The notes beneath the pieces were generated by a model that saw only the letters and a list, made by a program, of their open reading frames with translations, was not told the DNA's origin and ran no database searches. 64,000 nucleotides of DNA. Source: Zarea fungicola. Its lineage: Eukaryota; Ascomycota; Sordariomycetes; Hypocreales; Cordycipitaceae. The number at the start of each line of letters is the position of its first letter. Positions within the stretch are counted from its first letter, which is position 1. Below are positions 24,201 through 35,994 of this stretch, one piece after another. The stretch is taken from contig FWCC01000207.1 of NCBI GenBank assembly GCA_900169235.1, positions 1 to 64,000 on the forward strand, given 5' to 3'. The position numbers and the translations under genes were made by a program.

Positions 24201-25588
24201 CCACAATCCCCCCGTTGGGGTCGCAAAGTAAGTCAATTTCTGTCTTTCAGTTATAAGCTGCGTTCAAGGCGATTAATGTTTGCTCTAGGTACCTACAGTA
24301 TCGCCTTGGTGACTGGCCAGTCTACGCTATACTACTTGCCTCCAACCAAGTGATTGCCAGCAACTCCTATCAAATTTCGCTTCTTGCTGGGGAGGTTAAG
24401 CAAACCACAGCCAGAATCTACCTTATCACGTCCATCTACCTCGGTTCCTCTGTTGTATGGTTTGTCATGTCTCGCACCCTGCCATTGTTATACGCACTCT
24501 CGCTCCCGTTCCTCATCTATGCTGTCGCCTTTACGCTTCTTGGCTGCTCCCCGTTTGTTGCATCTAGAACCAGCATGGTTTTGCTACACAACGTTGCCAT
24601 ATGCCTCTATACTTTTGCCTCATCATCAGGCTTTTTGTCTCTTGCCTTCAATTTTGGCACTGAAAGCAGCTCCAGCATCTCCGGCTGGATCCGTCGCATT
24701 ACCATTGTCCAAGGGTTTGCACAGATCTACTCTATGGGCCTGTGGGCTTGGGGGAGCCTGGTCTCTTCCGCCAGTGCACACAATGAACCAGATCCCCTTG
24801 TAAGTGGCTCACCTTATCTTCTAATACTCTGCCTACCATTCGCGTGCCTGCTATTGGCTGTGGCGCTGGTTCTGTACGCTGGCCTCCCCGACTTTTACGG
24901 CGTGTCTCCGGGACCAATATCGCAACTGTGGAAGACCCTAATCAAGCGAAAGACATCAATCTGCTATTTTTTCACTGTCATCGTACAAAATTATTTTCTA
25001 AGTCCTCTCGCTGGCCGCAGCTGGTCCTTCCTCTTTTCATCAAAGGTTGTGCCGGTCTGGACCATGGTCCTGCTTGCGCTGGCGTCCTTCGCTTCATGGG
25101 GACTAATCCTTTTTATCTTGGCCAAATGTAGCAAAAATCATCCTTGGATGTTTCCCATCTTCGCAGTCGGTCTCGGTTCACCGCGCTGGGCCCAAATATG
25201 GTGGGGGGTATCCAGACATGGTCTGTGGATGCCATGGGCTGGTGGCGCCGTTTCATCCGTTATGCTGAGTCGCACTCTATGGCTATGGCTCGGTATATTG
25301 GACAGTCTACAAGCAGCAGGAATTGGCGTGATTCTGCTCCTCACACTGACTCGAGTCCATGTAGCTGCAGCCTGTGTGATTGCCCAAGTATTGGGATCAT
25401 TAGCTGTTATAGCTGCCCGCGCTACTTCCCTGACTGGACCGCGTCTGGAAGATGTTTTCCCTGACATTAGTGAAGGTCTCGTTATCTCCTTTACAAAAGC
25501 ATTGTTCTGGATTGTTCTAGGGCTGCAGTTGCTCCCTTGCATTGGATACTTCAAATTTTTTAGGAAGGAACAGCTTGGCAGACCCTGA
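18261..25588 (+). CDS. ags: Alpha-1,3-glucan synthase
   Basis: Nine exons: 18261-18791, 18861-19121, 19189-19331, 19401-22292, 22346-22587, 22645-22982, 23055-23399, 23473-24227 and 24289-25588. All joins are GT..AG and in frame, giving 2268 residues, a little under the roughly 2400 usual for this family. It makes the cell-wall polymer alpha-1,3-glucan at the plasma membrane. After a signal peptide comes an extracellular GH13 amylase-like domain (about 45-520; [22 protein letters not shown]). A single membrane span follows near 1072-1097. The cytosolic GT5 glycogen-synthase-like domain (about 1160-1700) has [19 protein letters not shown] and [17 protein letters not shown]. The C-terminus (about 1845-2260) is a multi-span membrane region thought to export the polymer. 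Both catalytic domains look intact. Confidence 0.96.
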
Positions 25589-27227
25589 ATAGTACGCAGG
25601 TTTCAGGGTCGACTGGGGATGATTATTCAGATTATGTTTTGGATGATAAACCACTGCAAGAATCTTACCAACGTATACAGGAAAGTAACGATATAGCAAA
25701 CTTCCCAAATCTGATGATGCGTATTGGGCCTTTTGGGGATAGCCCACTGTTTTACGATTCCACGTTCATTTATCAATCGCCTCGTGATTAGCCGCTTCAA
25801 GGCCAACTTGTCGACAAGTTTTGGCTTTTGCTCTCACCCGAGTATTACACACCTGCGAAAACTCATAGCCACCTGCCAGGGATTTACATATGCAGGATAA
25901 ACTCTTGAAAAAAAGAATACGAAATTCTTGTTGTAGTTGTTGCATACGAGGAGTGCCATGTCACAGGACAGCACATGAAAGTCAGTGCTTTGGATGAATA
26001 TTATATCCGCCATACTAGGTTCCCAATCTTAAATATAGATACCCGATGACAATTAAAGAAACGAAATTGGTCATTTGATAGGAATATTATGTAATGCCAG
26101 ACCCTTTTTATACCGTTCGCGAAGGGTTGGCCGCAGCGTGTTTTATGATTTACATTTCATTAGAACTCAATTGCTATTATTTACTATCCAGACCAGTGGC
26201 TCATGTTACAAGATAGAATAAGCTTGATACTGCACTATCATTGATGTGTAGTCTTTATAAAAGGAAGTATACAATGCGATCGGGTCGCTCCAGCATCTAA
26301 CCCCGGCCACCACAAGTCAAGACATTCCAATTGTCAGCGAGCCATTCTGCTCGTCACATTTTTGCCGTGGCTTTCTTGAAGTAATATGAACCCCATTCAA
26401 AACCGGCACCAAAATATGGAACGACATATACGAGAATAGTTATGCTCCAATTAGCAAATGCCAAGGCATCATATTTCTCAGCAGCCCAATGCCAAGACCG
26501 GTTGATTTTCAGCAAAAGCATGCCAAGACATGCTTCGGTCACTCTGCCGAGTCAACCCGATGGACCAGAGATAGGCTTAACCCAAGTCCAAGCACTGTTG
26601 TGCTTGATCTCATTGATCTTGAAGCATTCATAGCACAACGGCAGGCGATTATTTTAATGTACCGTCGGGCTGCTTAATCACTAATAGGAAAACACGAATT
26701 CTTGACAATCCCCGCACAATAGATGTAAGGAGATGTATTATTTATTATACTGATGATATCGTAGCATTGAAAAAATGTCGCACTAGTTGCCGAATTGGAG
26801 GTTTCGTTAGAATGCTCGGCAGCTGGAACGTCCACTAGCTGCCCCGGTTATGCTTAGCACCGTATCTGCAGGATGCTTGCGAGACTGGCCGTTTTATATC
26901 TAGTCGCCATTGCGAGCCGGTCAAGCACGGCGATTTAGGCGCCTTTCACATTTCTATATCCGGCTCGCGGTCCGGTTCACGACCTTCAGAATTGCTTCAC
27001 GGCAGGCTCAACGTTGTTTCGTGAGATCCAATGGTGGTGATACGTTGATGACTGGCTCGTGTATTTCGCATTGGAGACGAGCAATTCAGTACTGCCACAG
27101 AATAGTATATAAGCCTAATGATTTCCAGTCTATGTGCCCAGTTTGAAAGATAAAAACAAGAAGCAACAAATAACTCCACCACTTGCTTGGAAATCTCTTT
27201 TTACGACTTCAGTCTGCAGTTTCTATC
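25589..27227. other. Intergenic; trailing open frame, then no gene
   Basis: A frame open from 25564 to 25788 overlaps the end of the glucan synthase and runs past its stop (see findings). The remainder is AT-rich and gene-free, ending in the promoter of the defensin-like peptide. Confidence 0.45.
27106..27113 (+). promoter_or_regulatory. TATA box of the defensin-like peptide gene
   Basis: TATATAAG, 115 bases upstream of the ATG at 27228. Confidence 0.55.
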
Positions 27228-27522
27228 ATGCGTTCCATTGTCGCCATTCTTGTTTCGTCTGCACTTTGTGCTATGGGAAACCCTGCCGCCGAAGAGAATG
27301 GCAGTCATGCCTTGGACAGGCGCGGTGGTGGATTCCGCAGTGACATTCCCTGCAACCATCACGCGTATAAGTGCTGGGATTATTGCCGCGCGAAATACGG
27401 CGGCACTTGTGGTGCTGATGGATCACGGGTATGTAACGCAATTGAACACGACCATCTATGCCCTCCATTCCCTGACACAAGTATAGTGCGAAGGCGGCTA
27501 TTGTTGGTGTGTTTGCCCATAA
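27228..27522 (+). CDS. Secreted defensin-like (CS-alpha-beta) peptide precursor
   Basis: Two exons, 27228-27428 and 27487-27522, joined across a 58-base intron, encode 78 residues. A signal peptide ends near residue 18. A short acidic propeptide follows, ending in a dibasic LDRR, the cleavage site of the Kex2 protease. The predicted mature peptide starts GGGFRSD and is about 45 residues. It has eight cysteines spaced C-x6-C-x3-C-x7-C-x6-C-x4-C-x-C-x-C. The C-x3-C, the G-x-C before the fourth cysteine and the C-x-C near the end are the marks of the cysteine-stabilised alpha-beta fold of fungal, insect and scorpion defensins. Antimicrobial activity is inferred from fold only. Reading through the intron gives a longer but non-conserved tail, which hides the last four cysteines. 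Confidence 0.82.
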
Positions 27523-27969
27523 GCACCAACAACTTTGTGCTAGCACGTTACGGCAGCTACCCTACCTGTGTTAGTATACTCTACAATGATGGTTTATTCA
27601 GAGATGCGAGGCTACGATTAAGACTCTTCAGGAAAATATAGGGTGTTAATCTAACTTGCTGCCATATTTAAATCTTCAGTTTGAAATAAATCAGAGCATA
27701 TTGAATGAGTTTCGTCTGCATGGTACAGTTAAATACTAAACTGATCTCTGTCGTATGGGGAGAAGAAGGAATTTATTGCGGGATTCATACAATTGCAAGT
27801 GCAAGTCAATGAAGAGTTAAGCACAATTTTTAATGCTACTGGAGGTCCGAGCTAGAGGCGCTGAGTGACAACAGTACAGAAATGCTGAGCCTCACATGTG
27901 ATTCAATTCACCCAGATGGTCAAAGGAGCATCTTTCGTCGCCCAGTAATTCAAGGCTACTTTGGATGCA
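27523..27969. other. Intergenic between convergent genes
   Basis: The 447 bases between the defensin-like gene and the 3' end of the M20 pseudogene. No further gene seen. Confidence 0.5.
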
Positions 27970-29847
27970 TTACAATCGTCGGTCATGGTTGTGAATCAAG
28001 TTGTAATAAAACTTGACAGTCGTCATATGATCCTTAACACTAGACCGTTCGTTGATAGTGCCGCGGTTCTTTGCACCTCCAGGGCTCCTTACACAGAAGC
28101 GATAAATATTGTTGGATAGTTCTGTAAAGGCTCTGTTAGTCCACTTGGGAGAATATTGCAAGCTATGAAAAAAATAAAGCTTGGAGAGCGGGCAGACCTG
28201 CTCTGATAGTGGCGGCTCTCAGTATTGCCATTCATGACGGCACCAACAGGCACTACCTTCCTTCCCTTTGCAGCCAATGTATGCTGGATTGTGCCGGAGA
28301 GAATATCCCAAGCCTTGACCGAAGTTGGTGAAACGGCTGTTGGTGAACTCTTCTTATTGGATCGCAAGACCAGCTTGCCTTGAAACTGACGATTCTGCTG
28401 CTGGCTGCTCTCTTGCTCGTTGGCAGCCTTGGTGGCAACGAACTGCTGATATTCCTTGTCGCCTATGAAGGCTTCAACAGAAAGGCCATACCGTGTTGCA
28501 ATAGACTGGACTGTCTTGTATGCGTTGTATTGAACCTGGTTAACGCTGTCTTGGGGGCAACGCCGTAGTTGACTCTCAAATGAATCGTCTCAGGCAGGAC
28601 GTTGCCTTCCGCGGCACCGCCCGCAATCCTGCTGATTGCCTATGAGGACGTAATGGAGTAATAGTTCTCGATGCTTGTTTGCCCAAAGATTCCGGCCGCT
28701 CGCCTTAAATCCCGCGCGAAATTGCCCAGGTAAGCTCGGGATTCGCCCAAGGAGTATAGCGGGCCTGGCACTGTAGATATCTGTGTAAAGGGCTGTCATC
28801 GATAACGGTTGGTGTATAGAACCTATTCGTCTCCAACACGGTGACAATCTCGCTCATTATACCAATACCAGAATTTGGAGTTGGCACCGAACTATGCCCT
28901 CCTACCACGTCCAAGTCGAGTCAAACATCCATGTATCCCTTTTCGTACATGGCAGGGAGAGCATACATTACGTCTCCGACATTTTCTGGAGCTACAGCTG
29001 CAGTGTTGTCGAGAAAGACAGCGGCCATTCCACCGTCATACTGGGTATCGAGCACTTTTGCGATCTGGCTTGCGCCTTCTCTGCCTCCAAGCTCCTCGTC
29101 AAAACCGAAAGCCAAAATTACACTGCGCTTGGGACTAAAACCAGAGGTTATGAGGCCGTCCAGTGCGGCAAGTATCGCTATTAAATCGCCTTTACCGCCA
29201 ATTGACCCGCGGCCCCAGATTTCATAGTTTTCATCATCATAATGACCCCTGAGAGGTGGATACTCCCAGTTGGCCAATGCTTCATCCTCGACTGGAACGA
29301 CATCCTGATGGGCGAGGAGGAGAATCGGAGGGCTTGTTGTATCAGTACCCTCCCATGTGTAGAGTAAGCCAAAGTTGTTCACCTTCGTATAGTTCAAATT
29401 TTGGTGTGTCTATGGTGGATTGTTAGACATTTAGTTGGATACGTAACAGGGGCTGGTTGCTCGGAGGAATTGCAAGGGCTGCTGGCACTTACATAGTAGG
29501 GTAGGACGTTTCCAACACGCTGTGGAGCTCACGAAACGGCTCCCATCTTTCGTCATCCAACCGATCATAATCAAGGTCCGGGAAGATTTCGGTAGGGATC
29601 TTGAGGACCGCCTGAAGTCGTTCAAGTTCGCTCGAGAAAGCCTCGGGTGTGGAGAACAATGCGTCCGCTGATGGAAGGCCGTCACCACCCTGGGAAGGGT
29701 CAAGAAATGGAGGGACATACAACTGAATCGGGACAAGACTGAGTCACCGAACAGGACTCGCTGCGCCCCGCTGTCAACTGCAGATGCAAAGATGCCCGAT
29801 AGGCCAGCAGCGCCTACAAGTAGTGGCAGGCCGCGGTAAACCATCAT
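27970..29847 (-). pseudogene. M20 carboxypeptidase S-like (Gly-X carboxypeptidase), decayed
   Basis: Recognisable along its length as vacuolar carboxypeptidase S. It starts with a hydrophobic anchor (MMVYRGLPLLVGAAGLSG), then GLPSADALFS, the metal-ligand block LLLAHQDVVPV, FDEELGGREGA, VVGGHSSVPTP and the C-terminal GNTESRHY and HMTTVKFYYNLIHNHD. It is broken several times: a one-base frame change near 29720, another next to a run of four A near 29400, a TGA in place of Arg at about 28921-28923, and further frame changes downstream of about 28740. The usual GRG..DDK motif reads GRGSIGGKGD, so the metal-bridging Asp is missing. A functional enzyme is not expected. Confidence 0.88.
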
Positions 29848-32161
29848 GTGAGCGAGATGAGAATTACAATTGAGGAGACAAAGGCTAAATGGTGTATAGA
29901 GCTAGAATATTACAAAAGGAGAAAGAGGGACAGGGAGCAGCAAGGGTTAGTGTGGCAAAGAGAAGTATTTATCAAATAAGAGCAAGATCTTGCCCGTGAG
30001 TACCGCAGCCTGCTGTGAACCGTCTGTCTGGCTACCCTTTTGTTCAGTCTACCGACGTCAACAACTGGTCTTGCCCCGTACCTTGCTGGCAGTCCACTCC
30101 GAGGAGAGCCCGTAATGCAGTAGTGCCCGTGGCATGCATATTGCCCAAGTAGAAGAAGCAAGTTCTGCCATGATCACGACGTAAACAGTGGGGTATCACG
30201 TAGTTCCCGCATTGATCGGCAATCTGTGGTTGGCTCGGAATCACGCAGCCAAGCTCAATGATGACTGCTTTGCAGGTAGCTGAGCCAAATGAGACAACTT
30301 TGGACGAATAAAGTGAATACTTTTATATTAAATTTAATCTGTATATGTATATCTGCAGCAGCCCGCTGTCCAGTTTGGGCCGTGACGCGAGCAATGTCTC
30401 TCTTTTAATAATCATCGATTTGGTTGGTATTATACGCCGGTGCATTGCGACAGCTTTACCCGATTGTGCCTTACGAAGCCGGCCGACCAATGAGGGAGAA
30501 TAGTTAAAATAAAATCAAAGCCTTCGCATCAAACATTAAACTGTTCAATAGTTATTTTATGATTAACCCCAAACGAAAAAATCGACTGCAACTGCTATGT
30601 TAAGGTAGACTGGATGTACCCGATGCGTGGCGGACTACTAGCTCTGTCGCCGGTAGTGACCAGATTGCATCTGTCGAGCAATTGCTACTAACTACCTCAT
30701 CCGGGACTTAATTTCAGCAAGACTTGGTGTTCGGCGCTGTTAACACCAGCTGATTATGTCCATAATAAATACCCGTTAAGAGCGATGAGCTGCGAGCTAC
30801 TCCTGAATCTGCAGGAAGCCTAGTACAGGAAATGTCCGTCGATTGCTGCAATTCTTCATCGCCTAACTTTGAGAATAGGGTCTAACTCCTCAAGCATATG
30901 CCTTAATAAACCCCAATCTTATCCAGATCCTCCTCTGCTAATGATTCGCCTTGCCTCTCCCAGATAGCACGCTCACACCACGTGCACATAAAAACCGCCC
31001 GAAACTAATTTCAAGTTCGAAGTCTGTAGTGAATTGTCCCCGCATCTTCTTACCGACGGCCAGGTCGATAGGAGAGTCCACGGCCGCGAACAGAGATTGC
31101 GCGCAAGGTGAGCCAGTGTGCTGACTGAGACTGCCCATATTTCATTTGATTTTTAAATAATTTCTCCTAGTACTTTCTACGACTCGTCTCAGCAGGGTTA
31201 GGGTTACTGATTCCGTGTGCGCCGGCATCGCAATCCATGCAGGAGAAAGCTCCAACGTTAATGCAGCAGCCAGCTATTCCTCCTGGGCTTGCGATGTAAC
31301 ATTATAAGGCCAAAGGATCTGGAAGTTCACATTACTTCAAGCCACTCAAACTTTGGAATCAACTCCTTGGCGCGCAGCCTTGCATGACAATGGAAAATCT
31401 CACAAACCTAAAAACAAACCCAAGGACTGGGGGGAAAGAGGCAAACGTACGTAATAAACCTGAGAGCTGCGCCACCAGTAATAAAGGCAGAATCTCAGCT
31501 GACAATGGGGCTAACTAGGCGTCCCAAGCCTCACAAGCGTCGTTACTGGCCAGAACGCCAAGTGACATCTTCATACACAGCTTGCAAGAGGAACCCGAAA
31601 AACGGGACAAAGTAAACGCCAAAATGGAAAAAGTGCGAGATACGATTTAATATATTTTGACATTCCAGAAACAAAAGTTCCCCGCGACGCCGCATCACTT
31701 CTGGAGCGCGACCCATAGCACTGGTCGCCTGTCAAGCTGAACAAGGGCTTTGGCCGAATCGGGCCTGGGCAGATCAGCCTTACAGTATGCCCTCGATATT
31801 GTCAGTCGTGAATGGCCAGGTGTCGACTCCACTCCCCTTCGCCATGGCCTTCGTGTCTGCCCTGGGAAATAGCCTACCAGTGTCTCCAAGCCAGGTTTTT
31901 GGTGGCTGGCTGCCTTGCATGACAGCCCGGGTTCCGTGCGAAGCTGAGAGCTACACGAGAGGGCGGGGCAGCGCGTGGCGGTCGTCATCTGCCGAGCCAC
32001 TTTGGGCTCTGATTCAGTCCATATCCGAGCCCGGAAGACCGTTGGCCCGGGATCTCAGTTCATATAAGTCAAGCATCGTCCGGTCTATCCCCTGATCATA
32101 GGATCTGCAAGACCTTGCTTCTTTATGCACGTGTAGACGTCTGAGACGGCTTGAAGCAATC
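29848..32161. other. Long intergenic stretch, no gene recognised
   Basis: About 2.3 kb with only short, unsupported frames. A minus-strand frame at 30938-31138 begins with an ATG but matches nothing I know. The right part (31690-32160) is GC-richer and is probably promoter and leader of the vWA-Hint gene. Confidence 0.45.
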
Positions 32162-34511
32162 ATGGTATGTGTCCATGCATCGCAAGTCCAGCGGGACCAA
32201 GACACTGGTCAACAGGCCAACTAACAACCTCGTGTTGCAGAGAGTACCAATCCAAAAATTTGACGCCATGTCGCTAGAGGAAAAGGACAGCAGCACATCA
32301 CCGCCCCTGTATTTTCAGCTGGACAGCTTTCCCAAAAAGAATGCACTGATAGCAAGCCTCCAGCCCCCAAAGGAGCCGACACATTCTGTCCATCATGTAC
32401 CCTGCGACATTGTTCTCGTTATTGATGTTTCGGGAAGCATGTATGATGCCGCGCCAGTGCCCGGCGACAACTCGTCAGAGGCAAACGGCCTCTCCATTTT
32501 GGATCTGGTCAAGCACGCCGCGCTCACCATCATCGAGACTATGGATGAGCGTGACCGCCTGTCTATTGTGACGTTTGCCAGCAGCGTGTCCGTGCTGCAG
32601 CCGCTTGAGTGCATGACAGAAGAGAATAAAGAAAAGTCTCGGGCGAATATCAGGAGCATGGCGCCCAAGGATGCAACCAATCTCTGGCAAGGCATTTTGA
32701 CGGGTCTCAAGCAGTTTGAGGACGTCAAGTCCGACGGAAAGGTCCCGGCTGTCATGGTTCTCACTGATGGCATGCCAAACCACATGTTCGTCTTTTGCTG
32801 AACTGGAGCTGCTTTGATCCCCTGCTGACAATAGACTAGGTGCCCTCCAGCTGGTTACATCCCCAAACTACGAACCAAGCTGCCACTTCCCGCAACCATT
32901 CATACCTTTGGCTTCGGATATCACCTGCGCTCTGGCCTGCTCAAGTCTATTGCCGAAATCGGCAACGGCAACTATTCCTTCATCCCCGACGCCGGCATGA
33001 TTGGTACCGTCTTTGTCCACGCAGTCGCCAATCTTCAAAATACCTACGCTATCGACGCCACCCTGCAGCTCAAATATACCCAACAGACACAAATCAGAGA
33101 GGCCATGGGCGCGACTGTGCTCAGCCAGCCGCCGGAGCCGTTAGCCGGTACCGCACAGCCTGCGATGCAATTGACGATCCCGCTCGGTAATATTCAATAT
33201 GGACAATCGCGCAACATATTCCTCCGCTTTCATAGCCCGCACATCAACGGCTTCGCCAACATGGACAAGGGCCCCCTTCCCATTGTCGAAGCCACTCTCA
33301 CATATAAGCCTGTCCTCGACAACGAGGCTGGCAAGTACACATCAGCGTCCATGACGCACAATCTCCTAGACACCTCCTCCACCGTGACCGAGGCACAGCT
33401 CGCTTACCACGAGTCCCGCGCACAGATCTGCACTTTCCTATCCGGCCTCTTCCCCATTGAGCGCCAGGGCGAGCACGAGACGTTTCAGCTCAGTACCTTG
33501 CCCGAGGTCAACAAGCAGCTGGCGGCCCTCGTCGAGAAGATTCCGGCACGACTATACTCAGACCCTCTAAACGCGTCCCTAATGAAGGATCTCGCCGGCG
33601 CGGAGCCTGAGGGCCAAATCACGATTGCGCTGACGCAGGAAGCCTTTGTCCGGAAATGGGGCCAGCACTACCTGCCATCACTGCTCAACGCGCACACACG
33701 GCAGGTGTGCAACTCGTTCAAGGACCCGGGCCCGCTGCAGTACGGCGCCGACAGCCCCCTGTTCATCGCCTGCCGCGACCGGCTCGACGAGGTCTTTGAC
33801 AACCTCCCGCCGCCGACGCCGTCGCGCCATCACTACCGGGCCGGCAGCTACCACGGTGCTAGCGGCAGTGCGTACAACAGCGCGCCCGTCTCCATGGGCA
33901 GCTACCGCAACTCGCGCGGCGTGTGCTTTGCGGGTTCGACGCCCGTGCAGCTCGCCTCTGGCCGGGCCGTCGAGATCAAGCGCCTGCGGCGGGGCATGAA
34001 GGTGCAGACGCCACTGGGTTCGCGAAAAGTCGCCGCCGTGCTCCGGACGCCGGTCAAGGACGCGACGCTCTGCCGTATCGGTGGCGTTCTTGTCACGCCG
34101 TGGCACCCCGTCTCGCTCGACGGCAAGGCGTGGACTTTTCCGGCGTACAGCGCGGACAAGGCGGTGCGGTACACGGGGTCCATCTACTCCATCATGCTGC
34201 AGCGCGATCGGAACCCAGACGCACATGCAATTCGTCTCGAGGGCGGCGACGGCCTCTGGGGTGTGACGCTCGGCCACGGCATGCTGAGCGGCGGGGACAC
34301 GCGCGCGCACGCCTTCTTCGGGGACTACAACACCGTCGGCAAGTCGCTGCTGCGGCTCAGCGTGGGCCTGCGAGGCGAGTTCATCGGGAGCGGCGTCGAG
34401 AGGAGCGGGGAGAACGGTCTGGTCTGCGGGTTCAGGGCGGATGCATCGCGTGGGAGGGTGTTGGCCTGGTCGCCTGGTGTGCGAGGCAAAACGCCGAGTC
34501 TGCGAATCTAA
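32162..34511 (+). CDS. vWA-Vwaint-Hint domain protein
   Basis: Three exons: 32162-32164 (the ATG alone), 32241-32785 and 32840-34511, giving 739 residues. If the ATG-only exon is wrong, the in-frame ATG at 32268 is the alternative start. Residues about 55-230 form a von Willebrand A domain with the metal site DVSGSM (Asp near 63) and VMVLTDGMPNHM. A conserved middle part follows (IHTFGFGYHLRSGLLKSIAE, FIPDAGMIGTVFVHAVANLQ), then a Vwaint-like region near 400-440. The C-terminus (about 543-739) is a Hint (hedgehog/intein) fold starting at Cys 545 (GVCFAGSTPV) with a TPWHP block. These architectures are known in fungi and are linked to ubiquitin-type signalling, but the function is not established. 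No U-box is seen here. Confidence 0.88.
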
Positions 34512-34737
34512 ATGGATACGCATAATATCTATAATAAAACAGAATATATATAAATAATTTGTATACTTTGTTTCTTTGTTTCTTTGCTGGTATAGTTTGT
34601 TAATTGAAATCTATTTTAAAGGAATTCAGAACAGAAAAGGCTATTTTTCCCCTTTTCACAATGCAGTGACATGGACAATTGTCGGTTCGGTCTATACTTG
34701 GATAACATATCCCACCTCAATATGATTTCTTCTCCGA

Positions 34738-35994
34738 TTACTCGGCCACAAAGAGCGCTGCGTGTCCCATGCCCGTACCAATGCACAGTGTTGCCACGCC
34801 CACATCACCTTTATCCGCCCTCTTGAGGCCATGCATCAGGGTCGCCACCATTCTTGCACCCGTCGCGCCGAGCGGATGGCCCAAAGCAATCGCACCGCCG
34901 TCCGGATTCACCCGCCCATCGCGCCACGCGCTCTCCAGGCCCAGCTCCCGCACGCAGTACAGCGCCTGGCTTGCAAACGCCTCATTCACTTCCCACCGAT
35001 GCACGTCACCTGTACTCAAGCCTGTGAGCTGGAGGAGCTTGGGCACCGCCAGTGCAGGGCCGATGCCCATCTCGTCCGGGCTGCAACCGACGGTGACGCC
35101 CGTCACGTAGCGGCCCATGATGCGCGCGCCCAGACCCAGCTCCGTCGCCGTGCTGCGGCGCATGAGCAGCGCCGCGGCCGCGCCGTCCGAGACCTGGCTC
35201 GAGTTGCCCGCCGTCGACGCGCCATCGGCCTTAAACGCCGGCTTGAGCTTGGCGAGCGCCTCGATGCTGATGTTATCCCGAATCCCGTCGTCCTGGGTGA
35301 CGGTGATGTGCTGCACCTCGCCGACTTTGTTCCCCTGTTTGTCCACCTCCTGGAAGCGCGTGTCCACGGGCGCAATCTCGGCGTCAAACGCACCGCCGGC
35401 CCGCGCCGCCGCCGCACGCCTGTGGCTCTCCACGGCAAAGGCGTCCTGGTCGGCGCGCGACACGCCGTACCGCGCGCTCACATTCTCCGACGTCAGGCCC
35501 ATGGGCATGACGCAGTCGCGCACGTTCTTGTTCTCCGAGTCGCGCAGCGCGGGCCACACGTCCTGCGGCACCGCCTTGCTGCCGTAGTTGCGCGTCATGC
35601 TCTCCATGCCCGCCGCGATGCCCGTGGAGATGGTGCCCATGCGGATCTGCGCTGCAATCGCGGACACGGCCTGCAAAGAGGACGCGCAGGCGCGGTTGAC
35701 CGTGTGCAGGGTCGTCGTGTTGGGGTAGCCGGCGTGGTTGAGGGCCATGCGGGCGGCCTTGCTGCCGCCGAGCTCAGAGAGGACGACGCCGACGGCGACA
35801 TCCTCGACGGCGGCCGGGTCCAGCTCGGGGAGGGCGGTGCGGGTGGCGGCGAGGACGGAGGCGAGCAGCTCCTCGGGGTAGGCGTCCTTGAGGCGGCCCT
35901 TGTAGGAGCGGCAGATGGGCGTGCGGAGGGCGGAGACGATGACGACGTCGGAGGCGGAGCGGACGAGGAGCTCTGCGGTGGCCTTGACACTCAT
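34738..35994 (-). CDS. 3-ketoacyl-CoA thiolase
   Basis: Single-exon gene of 418 residues, normal for a thiolase. It cleaves 3-ketoacyl-CoA with CoA in fatty-acid beta-oxidation. The nucleophile is Cys 103 (NRACASSLQAV, where relatives often have NRQCSSGLQA). NEAFASQ, His 373 (GGAIALGHPLGATGAR) and the acid/base Cys 404 (CIGTGMG) complete the active site. I see neither an N-terminal PTS2 nor a C-terminal SKL-type signal (the end is FVAE), so peroxisomal location is not obvious. A CCTCGG box about 90 bases upstream fits control by fatty-acid regulators of the FarA/Ctf1 type. The acetoacetyl-CoA thiolase class is the main alternative. Confidence 0.93.
   Translation of the reverse strand: MSVKATAELLVRSASDVVIVSALRTPICRSYKGRLKDAYPEELLASVLAATRTALPELDPAAVEDVAVGVVLSELGGSKAARMALNHAGYPNTTTLHTVNRACASSLQAVSAIAAQIRMGTISTGIAAGMESMTRNYGSKAVPQDVWPALRDSENKNVRDCVMPMGLTSENVSARYGVSRADQDAFAVESHRRAAAARAGGAFDAEIAPVDTRFQEVDKQGNKVGEVQHITVTQDDGIRDNISIEALAKLKPAFKADGASTAGNSSQVSDGAAAALLMRRSTATELGLGARIMGRYVTGVTVGCSPDEMGIGPALAVPKLLQLTGLSTGDVHRWEVNEAFASQALYCVRELGLESAWRDGRVNPDGGAIALGHPLGATGARMVATLMHGLKRADKGDVGVATLCIGTGMGHAALFVAE

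Noticed and set aside
30938..31138. Minus-strand frame starting MGSLSQHTGSP
   Set aside because: Could be a first exon (a GTAAG lies inside), but I find no following exon and no family.
33678..34523. Minus-strand frame of 281 codons opposite the Hint domain
   Set aside because: Shadow of the GC-rich vWA-Hint gene.
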